Below, piece after piece: positions 9,617-18,340 of a DNA stretch of 64,000 nucleotides; position 1 is the first letter of the stretch, and the number at the start of each line of letters is the position of its first letter. Location: the NCBI GenBank assembly GCA_028714735.1, contig JAQTLU010000001.1, positions 310,001-374,000 of the forward strand, written 5' to 3'. Below the pieces are notes generated by a model. That model had not been told where the DNA came from and did not search any database. It worked only from the letters and a program-made list of their open reading frames with translations. Both the position numbers and the translations under genes were made by a program. This stretch comes from Gallionellaceae bacterium. Its GTDB lineage: Bacteria; Pseudomonadota; Gammaproteobacteria; Burkholderiales; Thiobacillaceae.

Positions 9617-11017
9617 TCAGGACAACAGACCGGTCAGCTGTTCACGGCTGACCATATAGTTTTCCTGATCCAGGAAATCCTGCATCAGGAAGGCTTCCAT
9701 GCGCGGATACAGCGCGATGGCCTCGTCCAGCAGGGTATCGTTGCCCTTGGCGTAGGCACCGATGGTGATCAGGTCGCGGCTGCGTTGATAGCGGGCGTAC
9801 AGACTCCTGAACCGCCGTACCAGATTCAATTCTTCCCGACTCAACAGTTCGGTGACCACCCGGGAGATCGACTGTTCGATGTCGATGGCCGGATAGTGAC
9901 CCTGATCGGCCAGCAGGCGCGACAACACGATGTGGCCGTCCAGGATGGCACGCGCGGCATCGGCGATCGGATCCTGCTGGTCATCCCCCTCCACCAGCAC
10001 GGTGTAGAAGGCGGTGATCGAGCCGCCGCCCTGGCGGCCGTTGCCGGCCCGCTCCACCAGTTGCGGCAGCTTGGCAAACACCGAGGGCGGGTAGCCCTTG
10101 GTCGCGGGCGGTTCGCCCACGGCAAGGGCGATTTCCCGCTGCGCCTGGGCGAAGCGGGTCAGCGAATCCATGATCAGCAGCACGTTCAGGCCCTGGTCCC
10201 GGAAGTACTCCGCAATGGCGGTGGCATAGGCGGCGCCGTGCAGACGCTGCAAGGGTGGCGAATCGGCCGGTGCGGCGACTACCGCGGCCCGCTTCAGGCC
10301 CTCCTCGCCCAGGATGTTCTCGATGAACTCCTTGACCTCGCGGCCGCGCTCGCCGATCAGTCCGACCACCACCACATCGGCCGTGGTATAGCGGGCCATC
10401 ATCCCCAGCAGCATCGACTTGCCGACGCCGCTGCCGGCGAACAGGCCCATGCGCTGGCCGCGGCCGACCGTCAGCAGGGCATTGATGGCGCGCACGCCGA
10501 CATCGAGCACTTCCCTGATCGGCTCCCGCTCCATCGGATTGAACGGCCGGCTGTACAGCGGCACCCGCCTGGACGGTTCCAGGATGCCCTGGCGATCGAG
10601 CACCCGGCCGGCGCCGTCGACCACGCGGCCGAGCATCTCGGGTCCGACCGGCACCTGCCGGATACGATCCTCGATCCGGCGTTTGCGCGTATAGGCCGCG
10701 CCGATGCGGGGATACTCGAAGTTGCAGCTGCGATAGGGTTCGACGATGGCGCCGGGGCCGAGGCCGAAGACATCGGTCGACGGCATGAGGTAGATGCGAT
10801 CGCCATGGAAGCCCACCACCTCGGCATCCACCTGCTGTCCCTGCGGCATGTAGACCCGGCAATTGACCCCGGTCGGCAGCTTGATGCCGGAAGCCTCCAT
10901 GACCAGCCCGGCCACCTTGGTGAGGCGCCCGGTCACGTTCCAGGGCGTGGCCTGGCCCACCGCTTCCTGGCAGTCCCGAAGGTAGGTGGCGAACGCCTCG
11001 GCCCTTACTCCAGCCAT
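9617..11017 (-). CDS. fliI: Flagellum-specific ATP synthase FliI
   Basis: ATPase of the flagellar type III export apparatus; forms a hexamer with FliH and FliJ at the cytoplasmic face of the C-ring. The 466-residue product shows the P-loop AGSGVGKS at 194-201, the export-ATPase signature [11 protein letters not shown], Walker [18 protein letters not shown] and the typical [14 protein letters not shown] loop. It overlaps the end of fliH by 13 bases. It is the last gene of this flagellar block; fliJ, which usually follows, is absent because the cbb3 locus begins there on the other strand. Confidence 0.97.
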   Translation of the reverse strand: MAGVRAEAFATYLRDCQEAVGQATPWNVTGRLTKVAGLVMEASGIKLPTGVNCRVYMPQGQQVDAEVVGFHGDRIYLMPSTDVFGLGPGAIVEPYRSCNFEYPRIGAAYTRKRRIEDRIRQVPVGPEMLGRVVDGAGRVLDRQGILEPSRRVPLYSRPFNPMEREPIREVLDVGVRAINALLTVGRGQRMGLFAGSGVGKSMLLGMMARYTTADVVVVGLIGERGREVKEFIENILGEEGLKRAAVVAAPADSPPLQRLHGAAYATAIAEYFRDQGLNVLLIMDSLTRFAQAQREIALAVGEPPATKGYPPSVFAKLPQLVERAGNGRQGGGSITAFYTVLVEGDDQQDPIADAARAILDGHIVLSRLLADQGHYPAIDIEQSISRVVTELLSREELNLVRRFRSLYARYQRSRDLITIGAYAKGNDTLLDEAIALYPRMEAFLMQDFLDQENYMVSREQLTGLLS

Positions 11018-11664
11018 TCGCTGTCGCTACCGAGACAGTCGACGATCTCGCGCCAGCGTACGGGCAATTGCCCATCCACTTCGCAGTGGCTGGATTCGAT
11101 CCGGAAACCGCCGCGTTCGAGCCGGCTGTCCGGCACCACCTTGAAGGAGTAGTGGCTGTGCTCCGACTCCATGAATTCCCGCAGCGGCTCGACATCCTCA
11201 GGATGCACCAGGATGCGCAGATGCCCGCTCAGGCTCGGCAGTTCCGTCAGCGCCTCGCGGATGGCTTCCTGGACGATGCCCGGCTTGACCCGCAAGGCCG
11301 TGCGCACCATCTGCCTGGACACGGCCAGGGCCAGATCGAGCAGTTCACGGGCGATCGCTTCATCCAGCTGGAGCTGTTCCTGATCGAGCGCCTCGATCAT
11401 GGCCCCCAGCCGAGCGGACATGGCCTCAGCGGCCTTTTTGCCGGCCGCATAACCGGTCTTGTAGCCTTCCTCATGGCCGCTCTTGAAGCCCTCCTGCGCC
11501 GCCCGCTGTTGCATGCGCTCGAGTTCCTCGGCCGTAGGCAGGGATGCGACCAGTTCATCCTGAGGCGAAACCGGCCGGCCTGTCCCGGGGTTATCGTCGA
11601 AGCCCAGCAACTCCCAGCGCTGGTAGGCGGTCAGGTTTTCCTTGGGGATGACGGGCGAGGTCAT
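11005..11664 (-). CDS. fliH: Flagellar assembly protein FliH
   Basis: Stator-like regulator of FliI that links the export ATPase to the C-ring protein FliN. The 219 residues begin with a variable segment carrying the aromatic WELLGFD motif (the FliN-binding type), then a helical region with small-residue repeats ([20 protein letters not shown], the glycine-repeat helix of FliH), a coiled coil, and the conserved C-terminal domain ([24 protein letters not shown]). The start ATG overlaps the fliG stop by 4 bases. Ordinary length for a betaproteobacterial FliH. Confidence 0.93.
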   Translation of the reverse strand: MTSPVIPKENLTAYQRWELLGFDDNPGTGRPVSPQDELVASLPTAEELERMQQRAAQEGFKSGHEEGYKTGYAAGKKAAEAMSARLGAMIEALDQEQLQLDEAIARELLDLALAVSRQMVRTALRVKPGIVQEAIREALTELPSLSGHLRILVHPEDVEPLREFMESEHSHYSFKVVPDSRLERGGFRIESSHCEVDGQLPVRWREIVDCLGSDSEWLE

Positions 11665-12659
11665 TCAATCATGCCCTCTTCGCCACCCTTGCCGCCGAGC
11701 ACGATCTGGCCTTCGTCGGCGAGGCGGCGGATGACCTTGAGGATTTCCTTCTGTTCGGCCTCGACCTCGGACAGGCGGACCGGTCCTTTCGAGTCGAGAT
11801 CCTCCTTGAGCGCCTCGCCGGCCCGACTCGACATGTTCTTGAAGATCTTTTCCTTGAGCTCCTCGGAGGTGCCCTTGAGCGCGATGATGAGCGATTCCGA
11901 CTGGACCTCGCGCAACAGCAACTGCACCGAGCGGTCGTCCAGTTCGAGCAGATTGTCGAAGGTGAACATCTGGTCCTGGATCTTCTGGGCCAGGTCCGGA
12001 TCGTTCTCGCGAATGCTGGCCAGCACCGAGGCCTCGATCGTGCTGCCCATGTAGTTGAGGATGTTGGCGGTCGACTTGACGCCGCCCAGGGCGCTCTTCT
12101 TGCCCCGCTCGCCACCGGCGAGCAGCTGGGTCAGCACCTCGTTCAATTCGCGCAAGGCCATCGGCTGCACGCCTTCCAGGGTGGCGATGCGCAACAGCAC
12201 GTCGTTGCGCAGACGTTCCGGCAGCAGGTTGAGTATCTCGCTGGCATGATCCGATTCGAGATGCACCATGATGGTGGCGATGATCTGGGGGTGCTCATTG
12301 CGGATCATCTCCGCGACCGAGCCGGCATCCATCCATTTCAGGCTTTCGATGCCGGAGTTGTCGTTGCCCTGCAGGATGCGATCGAGCAGGTGGGCCGCCT
12401 TGTCGTCGCCCAGGGCCTTGGTCAGCACCGAGCGGATGTAGTCGTCGCTGTCGGCCAGGTTGACGCGGCCCTCGGTTTCCTTGCGGAAGTCGGCCAGCAC
12501 CGTTTCGATATGGCCGCGATTGACGTTGCCGATGTTGGCCATGGCGGTACCCAGGCGCTGGACCTCCTTGGGGCCGAGGAACTTGAACACCTCGGCGGCC
12601 TCGTCATGGCCCAGGGCCAGCATCAGGATGGCGCTCTTGTGGATGCCCTCGTCGCTCAT
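11661..12659 (-). CDS. fliG: Flagellar motor switch protein FliG
   Basis: C-ring protein that interacts with stator MotA for torque and with FliM for switching; its N-domain binds FliF. From MSDEGIHKSAIL the product is 332 residues. Visible features are the N-domain (LGPKEVQRLGTAMA), the middle EHPQ motif (RNEHPQIIATIM), the LPERLRNDVLLRIA segment and the C-terminal charged torque helix (DLDSKGPVRLSEVEAEQK). I chose this start over one five codons upstream because it matches the family N-terminus and forms an ATGA overlap with the fliF stop. Confidence 0.96.
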   Translation of the reverse strand: MSDEGIHKSAILMLALGHDEAAEVFKFLGPKEVQRLGTAMANIGNVNRGHIETVLADFRKETEGRVNLADSDDYIRSVLTKALGDDKAAHLLDRILQGNDNSGIESLKWMDAGSVAEMIRNEHPQIIATIMVHLESDHASEILNLLPERLRNDVLLRIATLEGVQPMALRELNEVLTQLLAGGERGKKSALGGVKSTANILNYMGSTIEASVLASIRENDPDLAQKIQDQMFTFDNLLELDDRSVQLLLREVQSESLIIALKGTSEELKEKIFKNMSSRAGEALKEDLDSKGPVRLSEVEAEQKEILKVIRRLADEGQIVLGGKGGEEGMIE

Positions 12660-14317
12660 TCCTTGGCCATCCATTCCTTGACCACGTCAGCGACAATCTT
12701 GGGATTCTGTTTCGAGAAATCACGCACCGAGTTCAGGTTGTGCTGATAGCTGTCGGCATGATGCTGTTCTTCAGACGACATGAGGCTGCCCTCGCCGCCA
12801 AATGTTTCGCCCAGGCCGCCCTCCATGGCGGGTCCCTCCGGAGTCACCGCCTCCGGGGCGCGCACCAGATCCCGTAACAGCGGCCTCAGGACTCCAAAGA
12901 CCAGATAGAAGGCGAGGCCGAAGATAAGCAGATTCTTCAGCAGTTCCTTGACCAGGGAAACGTTGTCCGGGTCCTTCCAGAGCGGCGTTTCGATCGCCTC
13001 GACCTTGGTCTCGGTGAAGGCCGCGTTGACCACGTTGACGGTATCGCCGCGGGCCTGGTTGAAACCGACCGACTCCTTGACCAGGTTGCTGATCTGCTCG
13101 AGTTCCTGGGGCGGGATCGGGGCCGGCTTGGCATCCGGCTCCGTGCTGGTGCGGTAATTGATCACCACGGCGGCCGACAGCCGCTTGATCCGGCCCACCG
13201 GCTCGCGGACATGACGGATGGTCTTGTCCAGTTCGAAATTGGTCGTGCTGTCGCGCCGGTTGCTGCCACCGGCCTGCCCGGCCGCGGCGTTGCCCGCCGT
13301 GTTCGCGCCGGCATTGGCGCCGGCGGGCGCAGTCAGCGGGGCGGTGGCCGGGCCCGGCGGCTGGTTGGTCAACGCACCGGGGATGCCGCCGGCCTGGTTG
13401 CCCCCACCACCGGTTTCCTGCGAGCTCTGCTGACTGCGCACCGCCTGGGTTTCCGGGGTCGGGTTCGGCTTGTACGACTCGCTGGTCGATTCGTCCTCGG
13501 AGAAATCCAGGTCGGCGCGGACTTCCGCCCTGACGTTGTTGCCGCCGACCAGCGGGCTGACGATGGACTGGATGCGCTGGGCGTAGTAGCCCTCCAGTTC
13601 GCGGACGTAATCGAACTGGTTGGAACTGAGACCGCGCTGCGAGGCGGAATCGTTCCTGCTGGTCAGCAGGTTGCCGGCCTGATCGACCACGGTGACATTG
13701 TTGGCCAGCAGGTCGGGCACGCTGCTGGAGACCAGGTGCGCGATGGCGCCGACCTGGTTGGCCTCCAGGCTGCGCCCGGCATAGAGGTTGACCAGCACCG
13801 AGGCCGTGGGCTTCTGCTGCTCGCGGATGAACACCGAGGGTTTCGGGATCGCCAGATGGACCCGTGCCGCCTCGACCGGCGCCAGGGTCTGGATGGTGCG
13901 CGCCAGTTCGCCTTCAAGTGCGCGCTGGTAGGTCACCTGTTCCTGGAACTGGGTCATGCCCAGCTTGGGATTATCCATCAACTCGAAACCGACCGAGCCG
14001 CCCCTGGGCAGCCCTTGCGAGGCCAGCTTGAAGCGGATGTCGTAGACCTGGTCGCCGGGGACCATGACCGCACCGCCGGCTTCGGTCTTGTAGGGCACGT
14101 TCATCTGCTGCAGCGTGGTCAGAACACTGCCGGCATCGCGCTCGGAGAGGCCGGAGAACAGTACCCGGTAATCCGGAGTCCGGCTCCACAGCACGGCGCC
14201 GACGATCAGCGCGATCGTAGCCGCCAAGGCCACCACCACCCCCATTTTGCGGGCATTGGGCAGGGCATTGAAGCGTTGTATGGGATTGCTGGGGAAGTGC
14301 TGGTTTGGTGTGGCCAT
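12656..14317 (-). CDS. fliF: Flagellar MS-ring protein FliF
   Basis: Forms the inner-membrane MS ring, the base on which the flagellum is built. The 553-residue product has an N-terminal transmembrane helix (about 25-45), the YscJ-like ring domain (RVLFSGLSERDAGSV; RVHLAIPKPSVFI), a long Gly/Ala/Pro-rich low-complexity linker (about 300-350), a second helix near 445-465 (LLIFGLAFYLVFG) and a C-terminal FliG-binding tail. It begins 41 bases after fliE. Length is normal. Confidence 0.97.
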   Translation of the reverse strand: MATPNQHFPSNPIQRFNALPNARKMGVVVALAATIALIVGAVLWSRTPDYRVLFSGLSERDAGSVLTTLQQMNVPYKTEAGGAVMVPGDQVYDIRFKLASQGLPRGGSVGFELMDNPKLGMTQFQEQVTYQRALEGELARTIQTLAPVEAARVHLAIPKPSVFIREQQKPTASVLVNLYAGRSLEANQVGAIAHLVSSSVPDLLANNVTVVDQAGNLLTSRNDSASQRGLSSNQFDYVRELEGYYAQRIQSIVSPLVGGNNVRAEVRADLDFSEDESTSESYKPNPTPETQAVRSQQSSQETGGGGNQAGGIPGALTNQPPGPATAPLTAPAGANAGANTAGNAAAGQAGGSNRRDSTTNFELDKTIRHVREPVGRIKRLSAAVVINYRTSTEPDAKPAPIPPQELEQISNLVKESVGFNQARGDTVNVVNAAFTETKVEAIETPLWKDPDNVSLVKELLKNLLIFGLAFYLVFGVLRPLLRDLVRAPEAVTPEGPAMEGGLGETFGGEGSLMSSEEQHHADSYQHNLNSVRDFSKQNPKIVADVVKEWMAKE

Positions 14318-14358
14318 CCGCGCGCCGTATCAGGTCTCAGATCGTTCGGCCACAGGCG

Positions 14359-14676
14359 TCAGACCTGCATGTTCATGACTTCCTGGTAGGCGGAAACCAG
14401 CTTGTTGCGGACCTGAACCATGGCCTGGAAGGAAAGGCTGGCCTTCTGGAGGGAGACCACCACGTCCTGCAGGTTGGCGCCGTCGCCCTGGGCGAATTGC
14501 TCGCTGAGTTGCTTGGCGTCCAGCTGGGTGTTGTTCACATCCGCCACGGCGGCCTGCAGCATGGCGGAAAAGTCATGGCCCGCGGCGGCACTCTGAGCGG
14601 ACGAATCCGGCCCGGTCGCTTGCGAAGCGACCGCGCGCAACTGATTCACCATCTGCTCTATGCCTGGATTGACCAT
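14359..14676 (-). CDS. fliE: Flagellar hook-basal body protein FliE
   Basis: Rod adaptor that joins the MS ring to the proximal rod; among the first export substrates. From MVNPGIEQMVNQLRA the product is 105 residues, helical, ending in the conserved VVSLQKASLSFQAMVQVRNKLVSAYQEVMNM-type C-terminus (seen here in two parts around residues 75-105). I prefer this start over one 19 codons upstream because it matches the family length and has AGGAG 8 bases before it. It heads fliEFGHI, 28 bases after the end of the FlrC-like gene. Confidence 0.93.
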   Translation of the reverse strand: MVNPGIEQMVNQLRAVASQATGPDSSAQSAAAGHDFSAMLQAAVADVNNTQLDAKQLSEQFAQGDGANLQDVVVSLQKASLSFQAMVQVRNKLVSAYQEVMNMQV

Positions 14677-14703
14677 GGCTCCGTCTCCTGTACGACTGAG
14701 CGC

Positions 14704-14709
14704 ATTATA
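14704..14709 (-). promoter_or_regulatory. Possible -10 element for fliEFGHI
   Basis: TATAAT on the minus strand lies 28 bases before the fliE start and contains the TAA stop of the upstream regulator. No good -35 (the hexamer at 17 bases is TGAGTT) and no -24/-12 sigma-54 site is visible, although the adjacent regulator is of the sigma-54 activator type. Weak call. Confidence 0.35.
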
Positions 14710-16057
14710 GGCTGCATTCGTCGTCGAACTCACCTTCTTCGCGATATTTTTGCAACTTGTAACGCAGTGTACGCTCGCTGATGCCCAGCTCCTCGGCGGT
14801 ACGTTTGCGCGAGCCGTTCAGCCTGTGCAGGGTTTCCAGGATCATGGTCTTTTCCATGTCCTTGATCTGGGCCGGCTTCGGCTCGGCCTCCAGTTCCTGC
14901 CCCGGCTCCGGCGTCGGCCGCGACCGGCGCGGCAGCATCAGATTGTCCGGCTCGATCCGGCTGCCGGCCGCCAGGATCATCGCGCGCTGCATCACGTTGC
15001 TGAGTTCGCGGATGTTGCCGGGCCAGTCATACCCGGCCAGTTCGACGCCGGCCCCGGCCGACAGGCTGAAGCCGTCCCGTCCGACCAGGCCGGCATGGGC
15101 CTTCAGGAAGTGTTTGGCGAGCGGCAGGACATCGGCCTTGCGCTCGCGCAACGGCGGGATTTCCAGGGGAAACACGTTGATACGGTAATAGAGGTCCTCG
15201 CGGAAACGCCCCTCGCGCACCCAATTGGCCAGATCGCGGTTGCTCGCCGCCAGCACGCGGACATCGAGCGGGGTGGCGCTGCGCGCGCCCAGGCGCTCGA
15301 CCATCTTTTCCTGCAACACCCTGAGCAGCTTGGCCTGGATATTGATGGGAATCTCGGACACTTCGTCGAGCAGCAGGGTGCCGCCCTGGGCCTGTTCGAA
15401 CTTGCCGGTATAGGCCGCCGCGGCGCCGGTGAAGGCGCCCTTTTCATGGCCGAACAGGGTCGCCTCGACCAGGTTCTCCGGAATCGCCGCGCAGTTGACC
15501 GCCACGAAGGGGCCGTTCCGGCGCGCTGAATGGTCGTGCAGGTAACGCGCCACGACCTCCTTGCCGACCCCGGATTCGCCGGTCAACAGCACCGTGGCAT
15601 CGGTGGCCGCGACCCGGTCGGCCATGGTCAGCACGGCGCGCATGCGGATGTCCTCGGCGACCATCTCACCAGCCCGGTCCTCGTCCGGCGCGGGCAGGTA
15701 GCGCGCCACCACGGCGAGCAGGCGGTCCGGCTCGAAGGGCTTGGGCAGGTAGTCGGCGGCGCCGTCCTTCATGGCCTCGACGGCGCGTTCGATCTGGCCG
15801 TAGGCAGTCATCAGGATGAACGGGATGCCCGGCCTGACCGCCATGACCCGGCGCAGCAGCTGGTGGCCGTCCATGCCCGGCATCTGCACGTCGGACAGCA
15901 CCATGGCCACCGCCTCGCGGCCCAGGACGGCCAGCGCCGCTTCGCCGTCCGGGGCCGAAACGACCGCCTGGCCGGCCAGTTCCAGGGTATCCGTCAGCGC
16001 CTCGCGCAGGGCGGCGTCGTCCTCCACCACGAGGATCTTCGGCCTCCGTTCAGGCAT
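14705..16057 (-). CDS. flrC: Sigma-54-dependent flagellar response regulator (FlrC/FleR type)
   Basis: Activates sigma-54 flagellar promoters when phosphorylated by its partner kinase. From MPERRPKILVVEDD it is 450 residues: receiver domain with phospho-acceptor D56 (LSDVQMPG), AAA+ domain with Walker A GESGVGKE near 160-167, the sigma-54 contact motif GAFTGA at 207-212, and a C-terminal Fis-type helix-turn-helix (RTAEELGISERTLRYKL). It overlaps the kinase gene by 8 bases and is followed by fliE. The neighbourhood makes the flagellar role much more likely than an NtrC-like nitrogen role. Confidence 0.88.
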   Translation of the reverse strand: MPERRPKILVVEDDAALREALTDTLELAGQAVVSAPDGEAALAVLGREAVAMVLSDVQMPGMDGHQLLRRVMAVRPGIPFILMTAYGQIERAVEAMKDGAADYLPKPFEPDRLLAVVARYLPAPDEDRAGEMVAEDIRMRAVLTMADRVAATDATVLLTGESGVGKEVVARYLHDHSARRNGPFVAVNCAAIPENLVEATLFGHEKGAFTGAAAAYTGKFEQAQGGTLLLDEVSEIPINIQAKLLRVLQEKMVERLGARSATPLDVRVLAASNRDLANWVREGRFREDLYYRINVFPLEIPPLRERKADVLPLAKHFLKAHAGLVGRDGFSLSAGAGVELAGYDWPGNIRELSNVMQRAMILAAGSRIEPDNLMLPRRSRPTPEPGQELEAEPKPAQIKDMEKTMILETLHRLNGSRKRTAEELGISERTLRYKLQKYREEGEFDDECSL

Positions 16058-16910
16058 CCGCGCCTCCATGCGTTTCCGGCTTGCCGGCCACCGGCAGGAA
16101 CAGCGCGAACAGGCTGCCCTTGCCCGGTTCCGAGTCGACCTCCACCCAGCCGCCGTGGGCGTCTGCGGTCTGCTTGACGATGGCCAGCCCGAGCCCGCTA
16201 CCCTCGCCGCGGGTGGTAAAGAAAGGCTCGAACAGGCGTTCCCGGTCGGCCTCCGCAATGCCCTGGCCCCGGTCCGCCACCCGGAAGGCCACGAAGGCGC
16301 CGCCGGTGGCGACGGTAAAGGTGACCTTGTTGCCGGGCCGGCTGGCCTGGACGGCATTCTCCAGCAGGTTGATGAGGGCACCCTGCACGCCGAGGTGATC
16401 GGCCTCGATCCGTTCGTCGTCGCCCTGCTTGACCAGTTCCAGGTGCACGTCCAGCAGGCTGGCCTGCGGTTCGATGGCCTGCCAGACCTCCTCCGCCAGG
16501 GCATGCACGGCGAGCAGGGTGCGCTGGCCCTGCTGACCTTTCACGAAGGCCAGCATGTCCTGGATCAGGCGCTCCAGGTAACGCAGCCGGCCCAGGGTCC
16601 TGTCGGCGAAACGCAGCCGGTCGGTCTCGGCCAGGCCCGGCCTGGCCAAATGGCCGACATAGAGCAGCGCGGTGGCCAGCGGGGTGCGCAGCTGGTGCGC
16701 CAGCTTGGCCGCCACCTCGCCCAGGATCGACAAGCGCTCGCGCCGGGCCAGTTCGCCATTGGCCGCGGCCAGTTCGGCGGACAGGCGGGCGACCTGGCCC
16801 TGCAATTCGGCATAGGCCCCGGACAGCCGCTCCGAGGTCTCGCTGAACAGCTGAAAGGCCTCGCGCAGTTGCTGGTCGCCCAGGGGAGGGGTATCGGGTT
16901 CCATAGTCAT
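16050..16910 (-). CDS. flrB: Two-component sensor kinase (FlrB/FleS type)
   Basis: Soluble histidine kinase expected to phosphorylate the adjacent FlrC. Of 286 residues, the first 60 form a coiled coil; no transmembrane helix is present. The H-box LAHQLRTPLA carries H72, followed by N-box LINLLENAVQAS, G1 DRGQGI, F-box LFEPFFTT and G2 GSGLGLAIV. No PAS domain is evident, so it is shorter than many FleS proteins. It ends overlapping flrC and begins 28 bases after an unknown secreted protein. An ATG two codons later is an equal start. Confidence 0.87.
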   Translation of the reverse strand: MTMEPDTPPLGDQQLREAFQLFSETSERLSGAYAELQGQVARLSAELAAANGELARRERLSILGEVAAKLAHQLRTPLATALLYVGHLARPGLAETDRLRFADRTLGRLRYLERLIQDMLAFVKGQQGQRTLLAVHALAEEVWQAIEPQASLLDVHLELVKQGDDERIEADHLGVQGALINLLENAVQASRPGNKVTFTVATGGAFVAFRVADRGQGIAEADRERLFEPFFTTRGEGSGLGLAIVKQTADAHGGWVEVDSEPGKGSLFALFLPVAGKPETHGGADA

Positions 16911-16938
16911 GATTGGATACCCGATTGCCGGGTGCGCG

Positions 16939-18336
16939 TCAAACCTCCGGCCCGAACACGAACACCACCGCGGCCTGGCGGAACATGGCGTCGCCCGGCG
17001 CGTGACCGCCCTCGGAAATCTGGAACCGCAGGGTCAGGACCAGCCTGGGCACCTCCGCGCTCGATTTTGGCCGGATGCCCTGTTGCCAATCCGCCGGCAG
17101 CGTCAGGACCACGTGTTTCTTCACCCTGGCAGCCGCCTCGGCCGGGTATTCCCCCGCGGCCACGGCCACCGTGACCGGGGCAGGGGCGCCGGTGGCGGGG
17201 ACACAGGCCATTTCGGCCAGTTGGCTCATGGCCTCCGGCCCCTGGGCCTCCAGCCCGTCCAGCCATTTCACCACCTTGATTCGCTGCGTGCAGATCGGCG
17301 TCAGTTCGAACCGCACGGTCATGTCGCCGCCCGGACCCAGGCCCGCCGTATCGGCGAGAAACTCGAGATCGAAGGCCAGGTCCCCGCCCGCCCGCCAGCG
17401 CTCGGGGAAAGCCGGCCAAAGCACCTGCCAGTGGCGCCGGTACGGCTGCCGCCGCTCACCCGCGCCTTCGCCCTTCTGCCACGAAAAACCTTCCAGGAAA
17501 CCGTCTATCCCGGCCGCTTCGGCCGACAGGCCGAGGCCTTTTACCAGGCCGTTCGAACCGAGCTGCGCCGCTTCGGCCTCGGCAAGCCCGGGCCAGGCCT
17601 TGCTGCCGGGCAGGGCGATCACCGAGCGCAGCAATCGCCACTGACGTTCGGGCTTGGCGGCGATCGCCGGGGCAGGTGTCATGACTTGCGGCTTGGCGAC
17701 CCCGGCGGTCGCCGGCGCGGCGGCTTCGGCACCTCCGACAGGGACGGCAGATACAACGTTTACGGGTTTCGCAACGGCGGCCGGATTGGCGGGTAGGCCC
17801 ACCGGCGCGGCAGCGGCCTCCTGCCTGTCGGGCGGTTTCACCCCGCCCCAGACCGCGCTGGCCAGGAATGTCCGGACCGATTCCGGCAAGGCCTTGACCA
17901 TTTCAGGGGCCATCGCAACCAACTGATAAACCTCGCCGGCATGCACGGTGACGATCTGGAAGACGTAGCCGTCGCCGCTCTGGCTTGGCCGCCGGCATAC
18001 CCGCCAACGCGTGCCGGCGACATCCAGCCAGTCCAACTCGGCCCCCGCGCCGTAGCGACGGCGCCAGCTCTGTTCCAGTTGCTCGATGAACTTCGCCTCG
18101 CCCAGCTTCAGCCGGACCCGATGCCGGGCCAGGAAGATTTCCAGCGGCGACGCGGCCGTTCGTTCGCGCAGGACGATGCTGTCGAGGTCGGCCTCTTCAT
18201 CGACGGAACCACGCTGCCAGACATTCGCCGTGTCCAGGCCCAGTTCCCCCAGGGTCAACATCTCCGCGCCAGCCGGCATGGCTGGCAGCGTCAGCCAGAG
18301 GACGAGCCAAGCCAGTCCGAATCCCCGATAATTCAT
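16939..18336 (-). CDS. Unknown exported protein upstream of the flagellar two-component genes
   Basis: I do not recognise this 465-residue protein. It begins with a signal peptide (MNYRGFGLAWLVLWLTL, cleavage near PAGA-EM) and has an N-terminal domain of about 150 residues (EIFLARHRVRLKLGEAKF; WLDVAGTRWRVCRR), an Ala/Pro/Val-rich linker around 175-235 and a C-terminal region with few cysteines. It is the first gene of the minus-strand block leading into flrB, flrC and fliE. A second ATG two codons upstream (18342) overlaps the start codon of hrpA on the other strand. A role in flagellar or envelope function is only suggested by position. Confidence 0.72.
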   Translation of the reverse strand: MNYRGFGLAWLVLWLTLPAMPAGAEMLTLGELGLDTANVWQRGSVDEEADLDSIVLRERTAASPLEIFLARHRVRLKLGEAKFIEQLEQSWRRRYGAGAELDWLDVAGTRWRVCRRPSQSGDGYVFQIVTVHAGEVYQLVAMAPEMVKALPESVRTFLASAVWGGVKPPDRQEAAAAPVGLPANPAAVAKPVNVVSAVPVGGAEAAAPATAGVAKPQVMTPAPAIAAKPERQWRLLRSVIALPGSKAWPGLAEAEAAQLGSNGLVKGLGLSAEAAGIDGFLEGFSWQKGEGAGERRQPYRRHWQVLWPAFPERWRAGGDLAFDLEFLADTAGLGPGGDMTVRFELTPICTQRIKVVKWLDGLEAQGPEAMSQLAEMACVPATGAPAPVTVAVAAGEYPAEAAARVKKHVVLTLPADWQQGIRPKSSAEVPRLVLTLRFQISEGGHAPGDAMFRQAAVVFVFGPEV

Positions 18337-18340
18337 ACCC

